From NCBI RefSeq assembly GCF_000018885.1, contig NC_010168.1:62001-126000 (forward strand): a stretch of 64,000 bases of DNA. Reading direction: 5' to 3'. Positions 1 through 10,911 of this stretch are shown here, piece by piece. The translations under genes were made by a program, and so were the position numbers. The notes under the pieces were generated by a model. The model did not search any database. It was not told the DNA's origin and worked only from the letters and a program-made list of their open reading frames with translations. Within the stretch, counting starts at the first letter, position 1. Every line of letters starts with the position of its first letter. This stretch comes from Renibacterium salmoninarum ATCC 33209 (lineage in GTDB: Bacteria; Actinomycetota; Actinomycetes; Actinomycetales; Micrococcaceae).

Positions 1-1
1 T

Positions 2-460
2 ACCTCGAGCGCCCCCTCCAGTAGCGCTGTTGCCGGCCCCGCGCTGTGCACTGCGGCGATGCTCAGCGGCACGATTGGTGACGGTGGGGCCGGAGCTGGA
101 CACGTATTCATGAAAATCATCGTCAAGAATTCCTCGGATAAACCCTGCACGATTGACGGCTACCCGGGGGTATCACTCGTTGGGAATGGCAATGGTACGC
201 AATTAGGAGCAGCAGCTGATCGCGATCAGAACAAGCCATCCAAAGGACCAGTTCTGCTTGCAGCCGGGCAAAGTGCTACTGCCGATCTGCAGTACTCTCA
301 GGCGTCTAACTACCAAAGCGGCTGCAGTCAGTCACAGGCCGATGGCCTAAGGGTCTACCCGCCCAGCGCCACGGATGCGCTCTATATCGCCCAACCGCTC
401 ACTGCGTGCACCGAGAACGCTGTGGTGTTGTTGCAAATCGGCGCTTTCATGGCGGTCTGA
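2..460 (+). CDS. DUF4232-domain protein, 5' end outside window
   Basis: The frame is open from base 2, so the gene starts before the window; the first ATG visible (59) lies inside the domain. The visible 152 residues run from a Ser/Ala-rich linker (TSSAPSSSAVAGPALC) into a domain with CTAAMLSGTIGDGGAGAG, a second Cys in PCTIDGYPGV, and two late cysteines. This is the layout of the secreted or lipid-anchored actinobacterial DUF4232 domain, whose function is unknown. A signal peptide or lipobox is expected upstream but cannot be seen. The last 114 bases overlap, on the opposite strand, the tail of the next gene. Confidence 0.75.
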   Translation, partial: TSSAPSSSAVAGPALCTAAMLSGTIGDGGAGAGHVFMKIIVKNSSDKPCTIDGYPGVSLVGNGNGTQLGAAADRDQNKPSKGPVLLAAGQSATADLQYSQASNYQSGCSQSQADGLRVYPPSATDALYIAQPLTACTENAVVLLQIGAFMAV

Positions 461-1027
461 CAAATCAGGCTTAACTAGATCCGTCAGGCTGCCCAACTCC
501 ATTGGCCGTCGCGGCGTTCGTCTGCCGTGCAACATAGTGTGCAAGCGCATTGCCGCAATCACGCAAGCGACTGCGGAAATACCTTGCAAGATGCCAGAAA
601 GCACCGGGGCCGGGGCAAAAAGCGCCAAAAGTGCGCTTACCGAACAGATTGCTCCGACGGTGACGAGGATTCGAGCCTGCTCTACCCGGCCATACCAAGC
701 AAGCCCGATGCCAAGCACTAACCAACCACCCAAGCCCCGAAACGGTTCAATTGCGCCGCCAAAAAGGACGCCGAACTCAACTCCGCAGGCCAAATATAAA
801 TAGGTTTTCGCAGTACCTGTCATTGCTGGCTTACGATTCAAAAACCAGAGCCAGGTAACAAAGGCCAAAATCATTGAACCAACGGCATAGTGCAAGGCAA
901 TGAGCGAGCTATTTGAGCTGGTGCTCAAATCGGCCGCCGCACCACTGAGAAACAACAAAGCCAACACCGTTAAGGGTAGCCAGTTGTTCCCTACATGCCG
1001 CGATTCCACGGCTATTCCATCTCCCAC
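347..1027 (-). CDS. Hypothetical multi-pass membrane protein
   Basis: I do not recognise a family. The first ~165 residues hold five or six hydrophobic segments, beginning near residues 17-37 (LPLTVLALLFLSGAAADL) and 45-63, typical of an integral membrane protein. The last ~60 residues are hydrophilic and Arg-rich, and the final 37 are read antisense to the DUF4232 gene. That suggests the original stop was lost and the frame now runs on into its neighbour. It is convergent with DUF4232 and divergent from lhr. Confidence 0.55.
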   Translation of the reverse strand: MGDGIAVESRHVGNNWLPLTVLALLFLSGAAADLSTSSNSSLIALHYAVGSMILAFVTWLWFLNRKPAMTGTAKTYLYLACGVEFGVLFGGAIEPFRGLGGWLVLGIGLAWYGRVEQARILVTVGAICSVSALLALFAPAPVLSGILQGISAVACVIAAMRLHTMLHGRRTPRRPMELGSLTDLVKPDLSDRHESADLQQHHSVLGARSERLGDIERIRGAGRVDP

Positions 1028-1194
1028 ATCGTCCCCACGAATGATTGCTTTGCACCGGTCTTTGCCGAACCCTGGAAATATCGCGGGGCGTCAGTATTTT
1101 GCCGTTAGCTTCAGATTACCTCGCGGCGCCGACAGTGTGTTGCGGACACACCGCAGGAGTGTTTCTGTCAGTGCAATACGCAATGATGGTAGCT

Positions 1195-4100
1195 ATGAGC
1201 AATTCTGCCCTTGACCTTTTCAGCGCGCCAACTCGCGCCTGGTTCGAGGGCGCCTTTTCGCAGCCGACGCCGGCTCAAACTGGCGCTTGGCAGGCTATTG
1301 CAAGCGGCGCAAATGCCTTGGTGGTCGCGCCCACTGGTTCCGGCAAAACGCTAGCGGCGTTCCTCTGGTCGCTAGATTCGCTCATCAAAGCGCATGCGGA
1401 GGTCGCCGCTTCTGAGCGGATTGGCACTCAGGTGCTTTACATTTCTCCGCTCAAGGCCTTGGGCATTGACGTCGAAAGGCATCTGCGCGCTCCACTGATC
1501 GGTTTGCGGCAAAACGCCTTACGGCAGGGCGCCGAAGTTCCAGAAGTCAGCGTTGGGGTGCGAAGTGGTGATACTCCCGCCAATGAGCGCCGGAAATTAC
1601 TTAGCCATCCACCAGAAATCTTGATCACCACTCCAGAGTCACTTTTTCTGATGCTGACATCGCAAGCAAAACAAACTTTGAAAACGGTACGTACCGTGAT
1701 CATCGACGAGGTCCACGCGGTTGCTGGCACCAAACGCGGCGCTCATCTGGCAGTTTCCCTCGAACGGCTAGACACCTTGCTCACCGGGTCGGAAGGTACT
1801 GGCAAAGCTGCCCAACGCATCGGACTATCCGCAACGGTTGAACCGCTCAGCACCGTTGCTCGGTTCCTGTCCGGCGAAGCGCCGTGTGAAATTGTGGCAC
1901 CACCGGCGTCGAAAACCTGGAATCTGCAGGTCACGGTACCGGTGGAGGACATGTCAGACCTCGCTTCAGCTGCCGCTGCGCACGACCTTGGGCCGGCCTC
2001 GGGGCTGCAACCCAATGCCTCAATCTGGCCACACGTGGAAGAACGAATCGTGGACCTGGTGTTAGCGAATCGCTCAACCATCGTCTTCTCTAACTCTCGA
2101 CGTCTTGCTGAAAGGTTAACCGGCAGGCTCAATGAGATCTACACCGAACGCATAGAGGCTAAGGAAGAAAACAGCGCTCCGCTGCCGGATTCGCCCATGC
2201 CAGCGCACATCATGGGCCAGGCAGGTAGCACGGCTGGCAGTGAGCCAATACTTGCGAAGGCCCATCATGGTTCGGTCTCCAAAGAACAGCGCGCGCTGAT
2301 CGAAGATGATCTGAAGGCTGGCAGATTGCGCTGCGTGGTGGCCACTTCTAGCTTGGAACTCGGCATCGACATGGGCCTAGTGGACTTGGTTATCCAAGTT
2401 GAATCACCACCCAGCGTCGCCAGCGGTTTGCAACGAGTGGGCCGAGCTGGCCACCAAGTCGGTGAAGTATCGCAGGGTGTGCTGTTCCCAAAACACCGCG
2501 CGGACTTGGTACACTCCACTGTCACCGTGGAAAGGATACTTGCTGGCAATATCGAGCCGCTTTTCATCCCCGCAAATCCTTTGGATATCTTGGCGCAGCA
2601 AACCGTTGCCGCAACAGCCCTAGGCAGCCTGGATGTTGAAGAATGGTTCAGCACAGTTCGACGCAGTGCACCCTTTTCCGCGCTGCCTCGATCTGCGTTC
2701 GATGCGACCTTGGATCTACTCGCTGGGCGTTACCCCTCCGATGAATTCGCGGAGCTACGCCCGCGCATCGTCTGGGATCGCAACGCCGGCACCATCACCG
2801 GCAGGCCAGGGGCACAAAGGCTCGCCGTCACTTCTGGGGGCAGAATTCCAGATCGCGGGCTCTTTGGCGTCTATCTAGTTGGCGCTGAGGAGGGAAAAAA
2901 TTCACGCCGGGTGGGCGAGCTCGACGAGGAAATGGTCTACGAGTCCAGAGTCGGCGACGTTTTCGCTTTGGGCGCGACCAGTTGGCGAATCGAAGACATT
3001 ACACACGACCGCGTGCTGGTCTCACCCGCATTCGGCCAGCCTGGTCGATTACCCTTTTGGAAGGGCGACTCCTTAGGCCGCCCCGTGACACTGGGCCGCG
3101 CCATCGGCGCCTTTATGCGCGAGGTCTCAGCAGCATCACCAAAAGTGGCCACCGAGCGTTGTGCCGCGATTGGCTTGGACAACTACGCAACCGGGAACCT
3201 CCTCGGTTATCTATCTGAGCAAGCCGAGGCTACCGGCGTCGTACCTGACGACCGGACCTTGGTCATCGAACGTTTTCATGACGAATTAGGCGACTGGCGA
3301 ATTGTGCTGCACAGCCCCTTTGGCATGCCAGTCCATGCCCCCTGGGCACTCGCGGTAGGCGCAAGACTTCATGAGCGCTACGGTCTTGATGGCTCAGCTA
3401 TGGCGGCTGACGACGGCATAGTGCTGCGGGTGCCGATGATGGACGATGAGCCACCGGGCGCTGAGTTGTTCATTTTCGACGCCGACGAAATCGAACAGAT
3501 TGTCACTGACCAGGTGGGCGGATCGGCACTTTTCGCTGCCAGATTCCGCGAATGCGCTGCGCGTGCGTTGCTTCTGCCCCGTCAAAACCCCGCAAAACGA
3601 TCGCCGCTGTGGCAGCAACGGCAGCGCTCTGCCCAGCTACTCGATGTAGCCAAAAAATACCCAACCTTTCCGATTATCTTAGAAAACGTGCGGGAATGCC
3701 TGCAGGATGTCTACGATCTGCCAGCGTTGAAAGATATTGCCAGCGCAATTGCTCGGCGTGAGCTTCGGATGACGGAAACTACCACCCAGCAACCATCACC
3801 GTTTGCTCGCTCGCTGCTCTTTGGCTACGTGGAAAGTTTTCTTTATGAAGGCGATTCACCGCTTGCCGAGCGGCGCGCAGCGGCGCTCTCACTCGACCCC
3901 GCACTACTTTTAACGAGCTACTTGGCCGAGCAGAGCTGCGCGAGCTCTTAGACCCACAAGTTATTGCTGATACCGAGGCCGAGCTGCAAGGTCTGGCAGT
4001 CTCACGACAAGTTCGAGGCGTAGAAGGCGTCGCCGATCTACTCCGACGGCTTGGGCCGCTTTCGGAACAAGAAATCACGGCGCGGCTTAGCGCAGAAACC

Positions 4101-5844
4101 GCCACCACAGAGCTGGTCAGCGCCGAGGTGGCGATTACCGAATTAGTCAAAGCAAATAGGGCATTTACTAGCAAGATCGCCGGCCAATCGGTACTACTTG
4201 CGGTAGAAGACGCCGCTAGAGTGCGTGATGCGCTTGGCCTCCCACTACCGATGGGCATTCCGCTGGCGTTCATTGAACCAGTTTTGGACCCGCTGGGAGA
4301 CCTAGTCTCCCGATATGCCCGCACACACGGGCCGTTTCTCACCTCGGAAGTGGCCGCGAGATTCGGCTTGGGCGTTGCGATTGTCCAGTCCGCTTTAGAC
4401 CGGCTTGGCGCCGATGGTCGAGTAGTGCAAGGCGAGTTCCGGCCAATTGCTACGCAGGGCGGTGCAACCGGGCTGGAATGGTGCGATGCCCAGGTTCTGC
4501 GTCGCATCAGGCAACGTTCACTGGCCGCGTTGCGCGCCGAAGTTGAACCCGTTGATCGCGCGGCCTACGCTAGGTTCCTGCCGGCTTGGCAACACATTAA
4601 TTCCTCACTCCGTGGTCATGACGGCGTCCTCACGGTGATCGATCAACTTGCAGGTGTACCGATTCCGGTCTCCGCCGTGGAGCCCTTGGTTCTGGCCGTG
4701 CGGGTGCGAGATTATTCGCCGGCCTTATTGGATGAGCTGATGGCCTCCGGCGAAGTGCTGTGGTCTGGAGCAGGTTCGCTACCAGGTAATGACGGCTGGA
4801 TTTCCTTACATCTGGCAGAGTCTGCCGCGCTCACGCTAAGCCCCGCCGAGGACTACATGCCAGGAGCGCTTGCCTTACGAGTTCAAGAATTTCTCAGCTC
4901 CGGAGGTGCCTATTTTTTCCAACAGTTACGTCTGGGCCTCAGCGACACTGAATTGCCCTCCAATGAAGCGCTCACCTCAGCACTCTGGGAACTAGTCTGG
5001 GCTGGCAGGGTAGGAAACGAAACTTTCGCTCCGGTCCGCGGCATGCTCGACGGCGGGCACACCGCGCATAAGCAAAAGGCAAGGACGCCTCGGCTACGGC
5101 CCGGACGTTTACCAGGCGCCCAAGGTGCTGGGCGCTACGCGGGTCTGAGTAGACCGGCGACGCCAATGGGTTCGCCTATGGTCGGTGGCCGTTGGAGCAG
5201 TTTCGCCGTTGCCACCGAGGTGTTAGAGCCGACCGTTCGCGCGCACGCTATGGCGGATACTCATGGACCGCTACGGGGTAGTCACGCGCGGCTCGGTTGC
5301 CGCGGAGGGTCAGCCAGGCGGATTCGCCTTAATGTACAAGGTGCTCTCCCGCCTTGAAGAACAAGGTAGAAGCCGCCGCGGCTACTTTATTGAAAAGCTT
5401 GGGGCGGCTCAATTTGCCGTGCCAGCTACCGTCGATCGGCTACGGACCTTCGCTACAGATTTCTCGGCAGAGCAGCTCTCTCTCCGCACTGGCCTTGGCT
5501 GCAACAGATCCAGCAAACCCATATGGGGCAGCATTAATTTGGCCCAGCCTAGAAGGCTCCGGTCATAGACCAGGGCGAAAAGCTGGGGCGCTGGTGGTAC
5601 TTGTCGACGGCGAGCTGGTGCTTTACATGGAACGGGGTGGAAAAACCGTGCTTTGTTTCGCCACTGAACCTGCCGTAATTGCCGCAGCGGCATCCGCACT
5701 GGTCAAACTCGTGAAACGCGGTGCGGCCGAGCGGCTTGCCATCGAAAAGTAAACGGTGGCGAGGTGCTAGGGACCTTACTAGCCAGCGAATTGCTTGCAG
5801 CAGGGGCGTATTCAACTCCACGCGGGGTGCGGATCCGCGCCTGA
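1195..5844 (+). pseudogene. lhr: Lhr-family ATP-dependent helicase, at least four frameshifts
   Basis: Pieced together, this is a full-length large helicase-related protein (about 1,550 residues), a superfamily 2 DNA helicase/repair factor. The N-terminal part shows Walker A (APTGSGKTLAAFLW), the DEVH box (VIIDEVHAVAG), SATVEP and the C-terminal RecA-like lobe (QRVGRAGHQ). The Lhr core and winged-helix parts follow. The reading frame changes near 3908 (a T run), near 5258, near 5482 (inside a CT repeat) and at 5745-5748 (an A run). The reconstructed end, GVRIRA then TGA at 5842-5844, abuts nei. ATG 1195 is preferred over 1183/1186 because family proteins start near SALDLFS. The first 918 residues could still be made as a helicase core, but the whole is best called broken. 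Confidence 0.9.
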
Positions 5845-6620
5845 GGGAGATACTGTTTGGTGGCAAGCACAGCAGCTCGACCTTGTTTTGCACGGAATAA
5901 GAACTACATCGCAGCGATTTTCGCGTACCGGCCTACGCCACTGTTGACCTAGCCGGATACCGAGTAGAAAACGTCAAAGCCCGCGGCAGACATCTGCTCA
6001 TTGAGTGCAACTCCCCTGCTGAAAACACTGCGCTGATCCATTCACATCTCAAAATGGAAGGCAGCTGGCACACTTATTCTCGCCAGGAAACCTGGCGTCG
6101 CCCAACTTACACTGCCCGCGTCATCCTGGAGGCCGCAGAAGCAGTAGCAGTTGGGTTTTCGCTGGGATTTGTCCACGTGGTCAAGCCGGATGAACTCGAT
6201 CTGGACTATTTGGGCCCAGATTTGCTGGGACCTGACTGGAACCCGCTAGAAGCCCGGAACCGACTTAGCGCCCAACTTGGCCGACCAATTGGCCTGGCAT
6301 TGCTCGATCAACGGAATCTGGCCGGCATCGGAAATATTTATCGGAACGAATTGTGTTTTCTGATTGGCGCACATCCGCTCAGCGCAGTCGAAAAGGTTGA
6401 CCTAGGCCGGGTAGTTGAGCTTGCTAAACGGCTGCTTGAAGCGAACAAAAATCGAAAGCAACGCAGCACCACCGGAGGTCCCGCCCGAGCAGATAATGCG
6501 AGCTGGGTTTATGGACGAGCTCGACAACCTTGCCGTCGTTGTGGGTCCCTCATTAGAGAAGACGAACTTGAGGGCCGAGTCATCTACTTCTGTCCGCGAT
6601 GCCAACCCTTAGCCAACTAA
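5837..6620 (+). pseudogene. nei: Fpg/Nei-family DNA glycosylase, frameshifted and with a damaged start codon
   Basis: Nei/Fpg enzymes excise oxidised bases using an N-terminal Pro-Glu exposed after Met removal. Here the diagnostic PEGDTVW begins at 5840, but the codon before it is GCG, so the start codon appears lost. After LDLVLHG the frame shifts near 5897-5900 and continues as ELHRSDFRVPAYATVDLAGY, then VKARGRHLLIEC. The C-terminal half is intact, with the helix-two-turn-helix region (LAGIGNIYRNELCF) and a CRRC...CPRC zinc finger. It overlaps the lhr stop by a few bases, as in a coupled pair. The only intact open frame starts at 6054 and lacks the catalytic end. Confidence 0.88.
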
Positions 6621-6632
6621 ACTAGTCCGGTG

Positions 6633-7544
6633 ATGGAATCTCCGCTCCCGGTGCGCAACGGCGTCAACGCGACCCGGCTCAGGCTGCCTGAAGAGGGTCC
6701 CTGGACGACGGCGATGGAATACGTTTTGGATCGCTTCAACCATGTGGACCCGCAGGGTGTAGTGGATCGTTTTGAACGCGGCGAGGTTCAAGGACTTGGC
6801 GGTGTGGTCATCACACCGCAGACGCCCTTGGCTGAGCACACTTTCCTTTGGTACTACCGCGAGCTCCCAGTGGAAAATCGGCTCCCAGTAGAACTGGATG
6901 TTTTGCACCAAGACGATCATCTGGTCGTTATTGATAAACCTCATTTCCTGCCGACAACGCCAGGCGGCATGTATGTTGCCGAATCCGCACTGGTGCGGTT
7001 AAGGGTGCTTTTAGATCTACCAGACCTGGTGCCGATCCACCGTCTAGACCGGATGACAGCAGGAATTCTGCTCTTCGCAGTCAATCCACAAACCCGAGGA
7101 AAATACCAACTGCTCTTTGAGTGCCGCCAAGTTCGCAAACATTATGAGGCCGTCGCATCCGTGCGTGAGGATCTGCAATTGCCGCTGACCATCCGGAGCC
7201 GACTGTACAAATCACGCAGCTATCTACTCACTCAGGAGCTTGCCGGTGAGCCCAACGCAGAAACTCGAGTTTCATTGGAACGGTCTTGGCCCAGTGCGGA
7301 CGGCCCCCGCGGCCTTTACCGGCTTGAACCACATAGCGGCAAAACTCATCAATTACGCGTGCACATGGCCGCGCTAGGAATGGGCATTCTCAATGACCCG
7401 TTCTATCCCGTGTTAAGCGAACAAGCACCCGATGATTACCAAAAACCACTGCAATTACTGGCACGCAGCTTGGAATTCACTGACCCGATTTCCGGGCACG
7501 ATGTGCAACATCTCAGCCGGCTAACCCTCCGCGAAGTCGTTTGA
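6633..7544 (+). CDS. RluA-family pseudouridine synthase
   Basis: This 303-residue protein should isomerise specific uridines in RNA. The catalytic motif HRLDRMTAGILLF, with the conserved Asp, is near residue 135, preceded by DDHLVVIDKPHFLPTTPGG. Late motifs TGKTHQLRVHMA-like (SGKTHQLRVHMAALG) and DPFYP complete the fold. No S4 domain precedes it. ATG 6633 is chosen; GTG 6630 directly before it is an alternative. It follows nei by 12 bases on the same strand and appears intact. Confidence 0.88.
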   Translation: MESPLPVRNGVNATRLRLPEEGPWTTAMEYVLDRFNHVDPQGVVDRFERGEVQGLGGVVITPQTPLAEHTFLWYYRELPVENRLPVELDVLHQDDHLVVIDKPHFLPTTPGGMYVAESALVRLRVLLDLPDLVPIHRLDRMTAGILLFAVNPQTRGKYQLLFECRQVRKHYEAVASVREDLQLPLTIRSRLYKSRSYLLTQELAGEPNAETRVSLERSWPSADGPRGLYRLEPHSGKTHQLRVHMAALGMGILNDPFYPVLSEQAPDDYQKPLQLLARSLEFTDPISGHDVQHLSRLTLREVV

Positions 7545-7569
7545 CCCGCCGCGAGTACCCCTAAACAGC

Positions 7570-7878
7570 TCAACTAACAAAAAGCCACTTGCCACGCTCG
7601 CGTCGCAAGGTGGTCAAGCGGCCAGTGATGGCAATTTCTTCAATCGCGCTGCGCAACTTTGCCGAGGCATCGCTCGCCCGCAGATTTTCGTCCTCGTCAG
7701 TGCTCGCCTCCACCAGAAACCGCAAGGTAATCACTGGAACTCCGGCCACGACGTCGAGCGAATTGGCTTCAACAAGATGGATTGAGCCTAAAGCGGCAAC
7801 CGCGGTACTCATCACCGCTTGTGGCTGATGACCGGGAAGCAGGCCTTTGATCTGGAGGACTGCGCGGAAAGAGGGCAT
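7570..7878 (-). CDS. Conserved small hypothetical protein
   Basis: A 102-residue acidic protein, probably cytoplasmic, starting MPSFRAVLQIKGLLPGHQP. I do not recognise a named domain. The alternation of hydrophobic strands (VPVITLRFLVEAS) and a helix (ASAKLRSAIEEIAI) suggests a small alpha/beta, possibly ferredoxin-like, fold. It is convergent with the pseudouridine synthase, and no signal peptide or membrane segment is present. Confidence 0.5.
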   Translation of the reverse strand: MPSFRAVLQIKGLLPGHQPQAVMSTAVAALGSIHLVEANSLDVVAGVPVITLRFLVEASTDEDENLRASDASAKLRSAIEEIAITGRLTTLRRERGKWLFVS

Positions 7879-7951
7879 TTGTCCAGATTAGCCTGCGGCA
7901 CCGACGATTTTTCAAAGGAATAGCTTCCCAGCACCAAGAGTTAGCTACAGC

Positions 7952-8719
7952 ATGACCTTGAAATCTTGGGAAGCCTTTCGCGCCGAACGAAACCGAACCT
8001 TGCCCGCACCGCACGGCTGGCTGAGTCTTACATCATTTCAGTGGCTCCCGGAGACAGCTGCCACCCTGGACTTGATTCCGGGCGCTTGGCAAGCCGACGA
8101 AAGTGGGGCAACGGTCACCGCGCAGGCCGCAGACGGACTCATCCTGATAGCCGGTAATGTTCCGATCGACGGCACCATATCGGCAAAGCTAGCCGAAAAC
8201 GAGTCACTCAATTGGCTACGAATTGGTTCAGTCGTGATCGAACTTGCCGTGCGCGGCGGCAGTTACGCAATCCGCACTAGGGACTCCAGCGCAGCCACGC
8301 TTCAATCGTTCGACGGCGTGCCCACTTTTAGTTACGACCCGAGTTTTGCGCTCAGTGGGAGCTTCGAGCCCTTCGATGCGCCTACACAACGCGCCATTGC
8401 CAGCGCCAATCCACGGGTACCGGCCAGTGTTGAGCTAGCCGGCGAAGTTCATTTCGAGCTTGCGGGCGAACATTACCGCTTGCTGGCTCAGGACACTGAT
8501 GATGGCTACCTGGTGAATTTCAAGGATTCCACCAACGGAACCGAAACTGCCGGCTGGCGGTTCCTCAACGTCAGCAAACTCGAGGACGGCAGACTTGATC
8601 TTGATTTCAACTATGCCTTGAACTGGCCCAGCGGTTTCTCTGCTTTTGGCACCTGCCCACAGCCGGTGCCGGAAAACTCTCTGCCGGTGCGGATCGAAGC
8701 TGGTGAAAAGCTGCTCTAA
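7952..8719 (+). CDS. DUF1684-domain protein
   Basis: This 255-residue protein carries the DUF1684 signature: an N-terminal WEAFRAERN and LTSFQWL segment and a C-terminal DFNYALNWPSGFSAFGTC followed by PVPENSLPVRIEAGEK. The family is widespread in actinobacteria and has no assigned reaction. The sequence is intact and of usual length. It converges with the FabH-like pseudogene, overlapping it by four bases. Confidence 0.8.
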   Translation: MTLKSWEAFRAERNRTLPAPHGWLSLTSFQWLPETAATLDLIPGAWQADESGATVTAQAADGLILIAGNVPIDGTISAKLAENESLNWLRIGSVVIELAVRGGSYAIRTRDSSAATLQSFDGVPTFSYDPSFALSGSFEPFDAPTQRAIASANPRVPASVELAGEVHFELAGEHYRLLAQDTDDGYLVNFKDSTNGTETAGWRFLNVSKLEDGRLDLDFNYALNWPSGFSAFGTCPQPVPENSLPVRIEAGEKLL

Positions 8720-9697
8720 CCTTCGAGTAGCGAGTACGCTGCTGGCAGCCGAACCACCTGCGCCGCCGCTGTCATCCCGGCGCCAAAGCCAAAAAATAGC
8801 GCGAGCTGGCCAGGTTGGGCACGCCCAGAGGCTAAAAGTGCCGCGGCAGCCAACGGGATTGAGGCACTAGAGGTATTTCCCATGGTGGACACATCATTGG
8901 CTAAAATCGCGCCGCTGAAGCCCAAACGTTTCACCAGTTCCTCGGTAATACGAAAGTTCGCCTGGTGCGGTACAAAGACTTCAATTTCTTTGCCGGCGTT
9001 TTTCAAGGCTTTGTCAATAATCGATGAACTATTTTCAATAACCCATCGAAATACACCTGCTCCCTTCATTGAAGAACTAGGCCAAATAGGTGGGCTGGAA
9101 TCAAAGGCATGCCGCAAATTTCCTTGACTCATACCAATAAGGTCATGTTTCGTGCCGTCGGGATACATTGCAGCGGGCCAGATCGTGCGGTTTGCTGCGG
9201 CCGAGATCAGCGCGGCCCCGGCACCGTCGCCAAAGATTCCGGCAGTGTTCGGATCCTGATAATGCAACCAAATACTCGTCTGCTCGGCAGCAACCAAGAG
9301 GATCTTCTCCGCACCACCGCCGCCTATCAGCCCACTTGCAACACTCATGCCATAACAAAATCCGGCGCAAGCGGCACCAAGGTCGAAGGCGCCTGCATTT
9401 TGCGCCCCAACCTGCTGAGCAATCAGCGGGGCCAACGGTGGCGACTGCACCACTGAACTCTCGGTGGTCACAATGACCAGATCAATTTCCTCCGGTAGAG
9501 CCCCCGCGGTTTGGACTACCTCTAAAGCAGAACGAGCGGCCATTTCTGCGACAGACTGTTGCGTATGACGCCGAGAATCAATTCCGGTTCGCCGCTTTAT
9601 CCAACCTTGCTTCTACCTGAATTCCGGCGGAGAGTTTTTCATTGAAAACAACCCCGGGCGGTCGGTATCCAGAAATAGCAAGCACATGGGGGTGCAT
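8716..9697 (-). pseudogene. 3-oxoacyl-ACP synthase III-like enzyme (FabH/thiolase family), frameshifted
   Basis: KAS III-type condensing enzyme. The active-site Cys lies in DLGAACAGFCYGM, the His in VFVPHQANFRI and the Asn in STMGNTSSASIPLA. The true N-terminus starts at 9697 (MHPHVLAISGYRPPGVVFNE), but the frame breaks near 9605 before WIKRRTGIDSRRHTQQS. The open frame from 9543 alone is 275 residues and lacks the first ~60 of the usual ~330. All three catalytic residues are present, so the lesion is probably recent. It sits upstream of beta-oxidation-type genes. Confidence 0.85.
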
Positions 9698-9747
9698 GCC
9701 ATGAATCTTATCGAGATAAAAGCCCGTCCGTTGGCACCGCCGCCATA

Positions 9748-10911
9748 TTAGACAATTGCGGATAAACCGGTTATTGAACGGCCAACAATGAGAGTATTAA
9801 TCTCAAACGATCCCTCGTAAGTGAAGATTGCCTCAGCGTCTGCAAAGCACTTCGACATGCGGTAATCGGAGACGATGCCGTTGCCACCCAAAATCGATCT
9901 ACCTAGAGCCACGGTTTCACGCATTCGTTCCGTGGTGAACGCCTTCGCCAAAGCCACTTGGTCCATGCTCATAAAAGGCAAAGAGGTCAACTGAGTCATC
10001 ATCGACAATGAGGCCGTGGCATTTCCAAGCATTTTCACCAACTGGGCCTGCACCAATTGGAACGACCCAATGGGCCGGCCAAACTGCTCCCGCTCAACCG
10101 CATACTTCCTGGCGATCTCGAATGCGCCCAATTGCTGTCCAACAGCTTGCCAAGCCACCATCACTCTGGAACCTTGCAGCAGGACATTAGTGTCTTGGAA
10201 TGAGTTGATTCCCGCGAAACGGTCAGCTTCACTGACGCGAACTTTGTCCAGCTCGATATGGGCGTTCTGCACCGTTCGCAGCGCAATCTTATTATCAATT
10301 TTGACTCGGCTGACGCCCGGGAGCGAGGTGTCCAGGATAAACCCGCGCACCCCGCCGCTTTCTGCGTCTTTGGTCCAGAGCAGCATGTAATCGCAAAAAG
10401 TCCCGTTGCCAATCCAACGTTTTGCCCCGTTGATGACCCATTCGTCGCCGTCTCGGAGCGCCGTCGTCGTCATTCCGCCAGCAACGTCAGAACCATGTTC
10501 TGGCTCCGTCAATGCGAATGCCCCGGTAGTCCGCAGCGCGAGCGCGTCGGCCAAATAACGCGATCGCTGATCGTCAGTGCCAAAGAGGTAAAGGGACTCT
10601 ACGAAAAGATCGTGGTGAACCAAGAAGAAGGTTGCCAGCGAGGTGTCTACTTTGGTGATTTCCACAATGACTAGGCCAGCAAAAAGCGGGCTATAACCTT
10701 GCTGAATAACAGTAGAAAGACCAAGCTTGGCCAGATCCGGCAGAATATGCGCCGGGAATTCGGCATCATTCCACCACTGCACACAATAGGGTGCAACCTG
10801 CTCGGTCAAAAACTCGCGCAGCTGCGCCAACTTCTGCTGTTCGAAGCCGGTCAGCCTCGATTCAAGATGGTAAAAGTCGGCGCTGGGCAAGCTGCGTTCG
10901 GGCACACTCAT
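9748..10911 (-). CDS. Acyl-CoA dehydrogenase (glutaryl-CoA dehydrogenase-like)
   Basis: A 387-residue FAD-dependent acyl-CoA dehydrogenase that should oxidise an acyl-CoA to the enoyl-CoA. The FAD/substrate motif [16 protein letters not shown] lies near residues 135-150, [12 protein letters not shown] follows, and the likely catalytic Glu is in [11 protein letters not shown] near residue 370. [16 protein letters not shown] is the helical-domain signature. It overlaps the upstream SDR gene by four bases (ATGA), so the two are probably cotranscribed and act in the same fatty-acid or amino-acid degradation route. The substrate is not determinable. Confidence 0.85.
   Translation of the reverse strand: MSVPERSLPSADFYHLESRLTGFEQQKLAQLREFLTEQVAPYCVQWWNDAEFPAHILPDLAKLGLSTVIQQGYSPLFAGLVIVEITKVDTSLATFFLVHHDLFVESLYLFGTDDQRSRYLADALALRTTGAFALTEPEHGSDVAGGMTTTALRDGDEWVINGAKRWIGNGTFCDYMLLWTKDAESGGVRGFILDTSLPGVSRVKIDNKIALRTVQNAHIELDKVRVSEADRFAGINSFQDTNVLLQGSRVMVAWQAVGQQLGAFEIARKYAVEREQFGRPIGSFQLVQAQLVKMLGNATASLSMMTQLTSLPFMSMDQVALAKAFTTERMRETVALGRSILGGNGIVSDYRMSKCFADAEAIFTYEGSFEINTLIVGRSITGLSAIV

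Noticed and set aside
375..803. Plus-strand 142-residue frame
   Set aside because: It is antisense to the membrane-protein gene and has Arg/Thr/Pro-rich composition with no domain.
3900..3960. Programmed frameshifting in lhr
   Set aside because: There is no slippery heptamer with a downstream structure, and three further frameshifts follow in the same gene.
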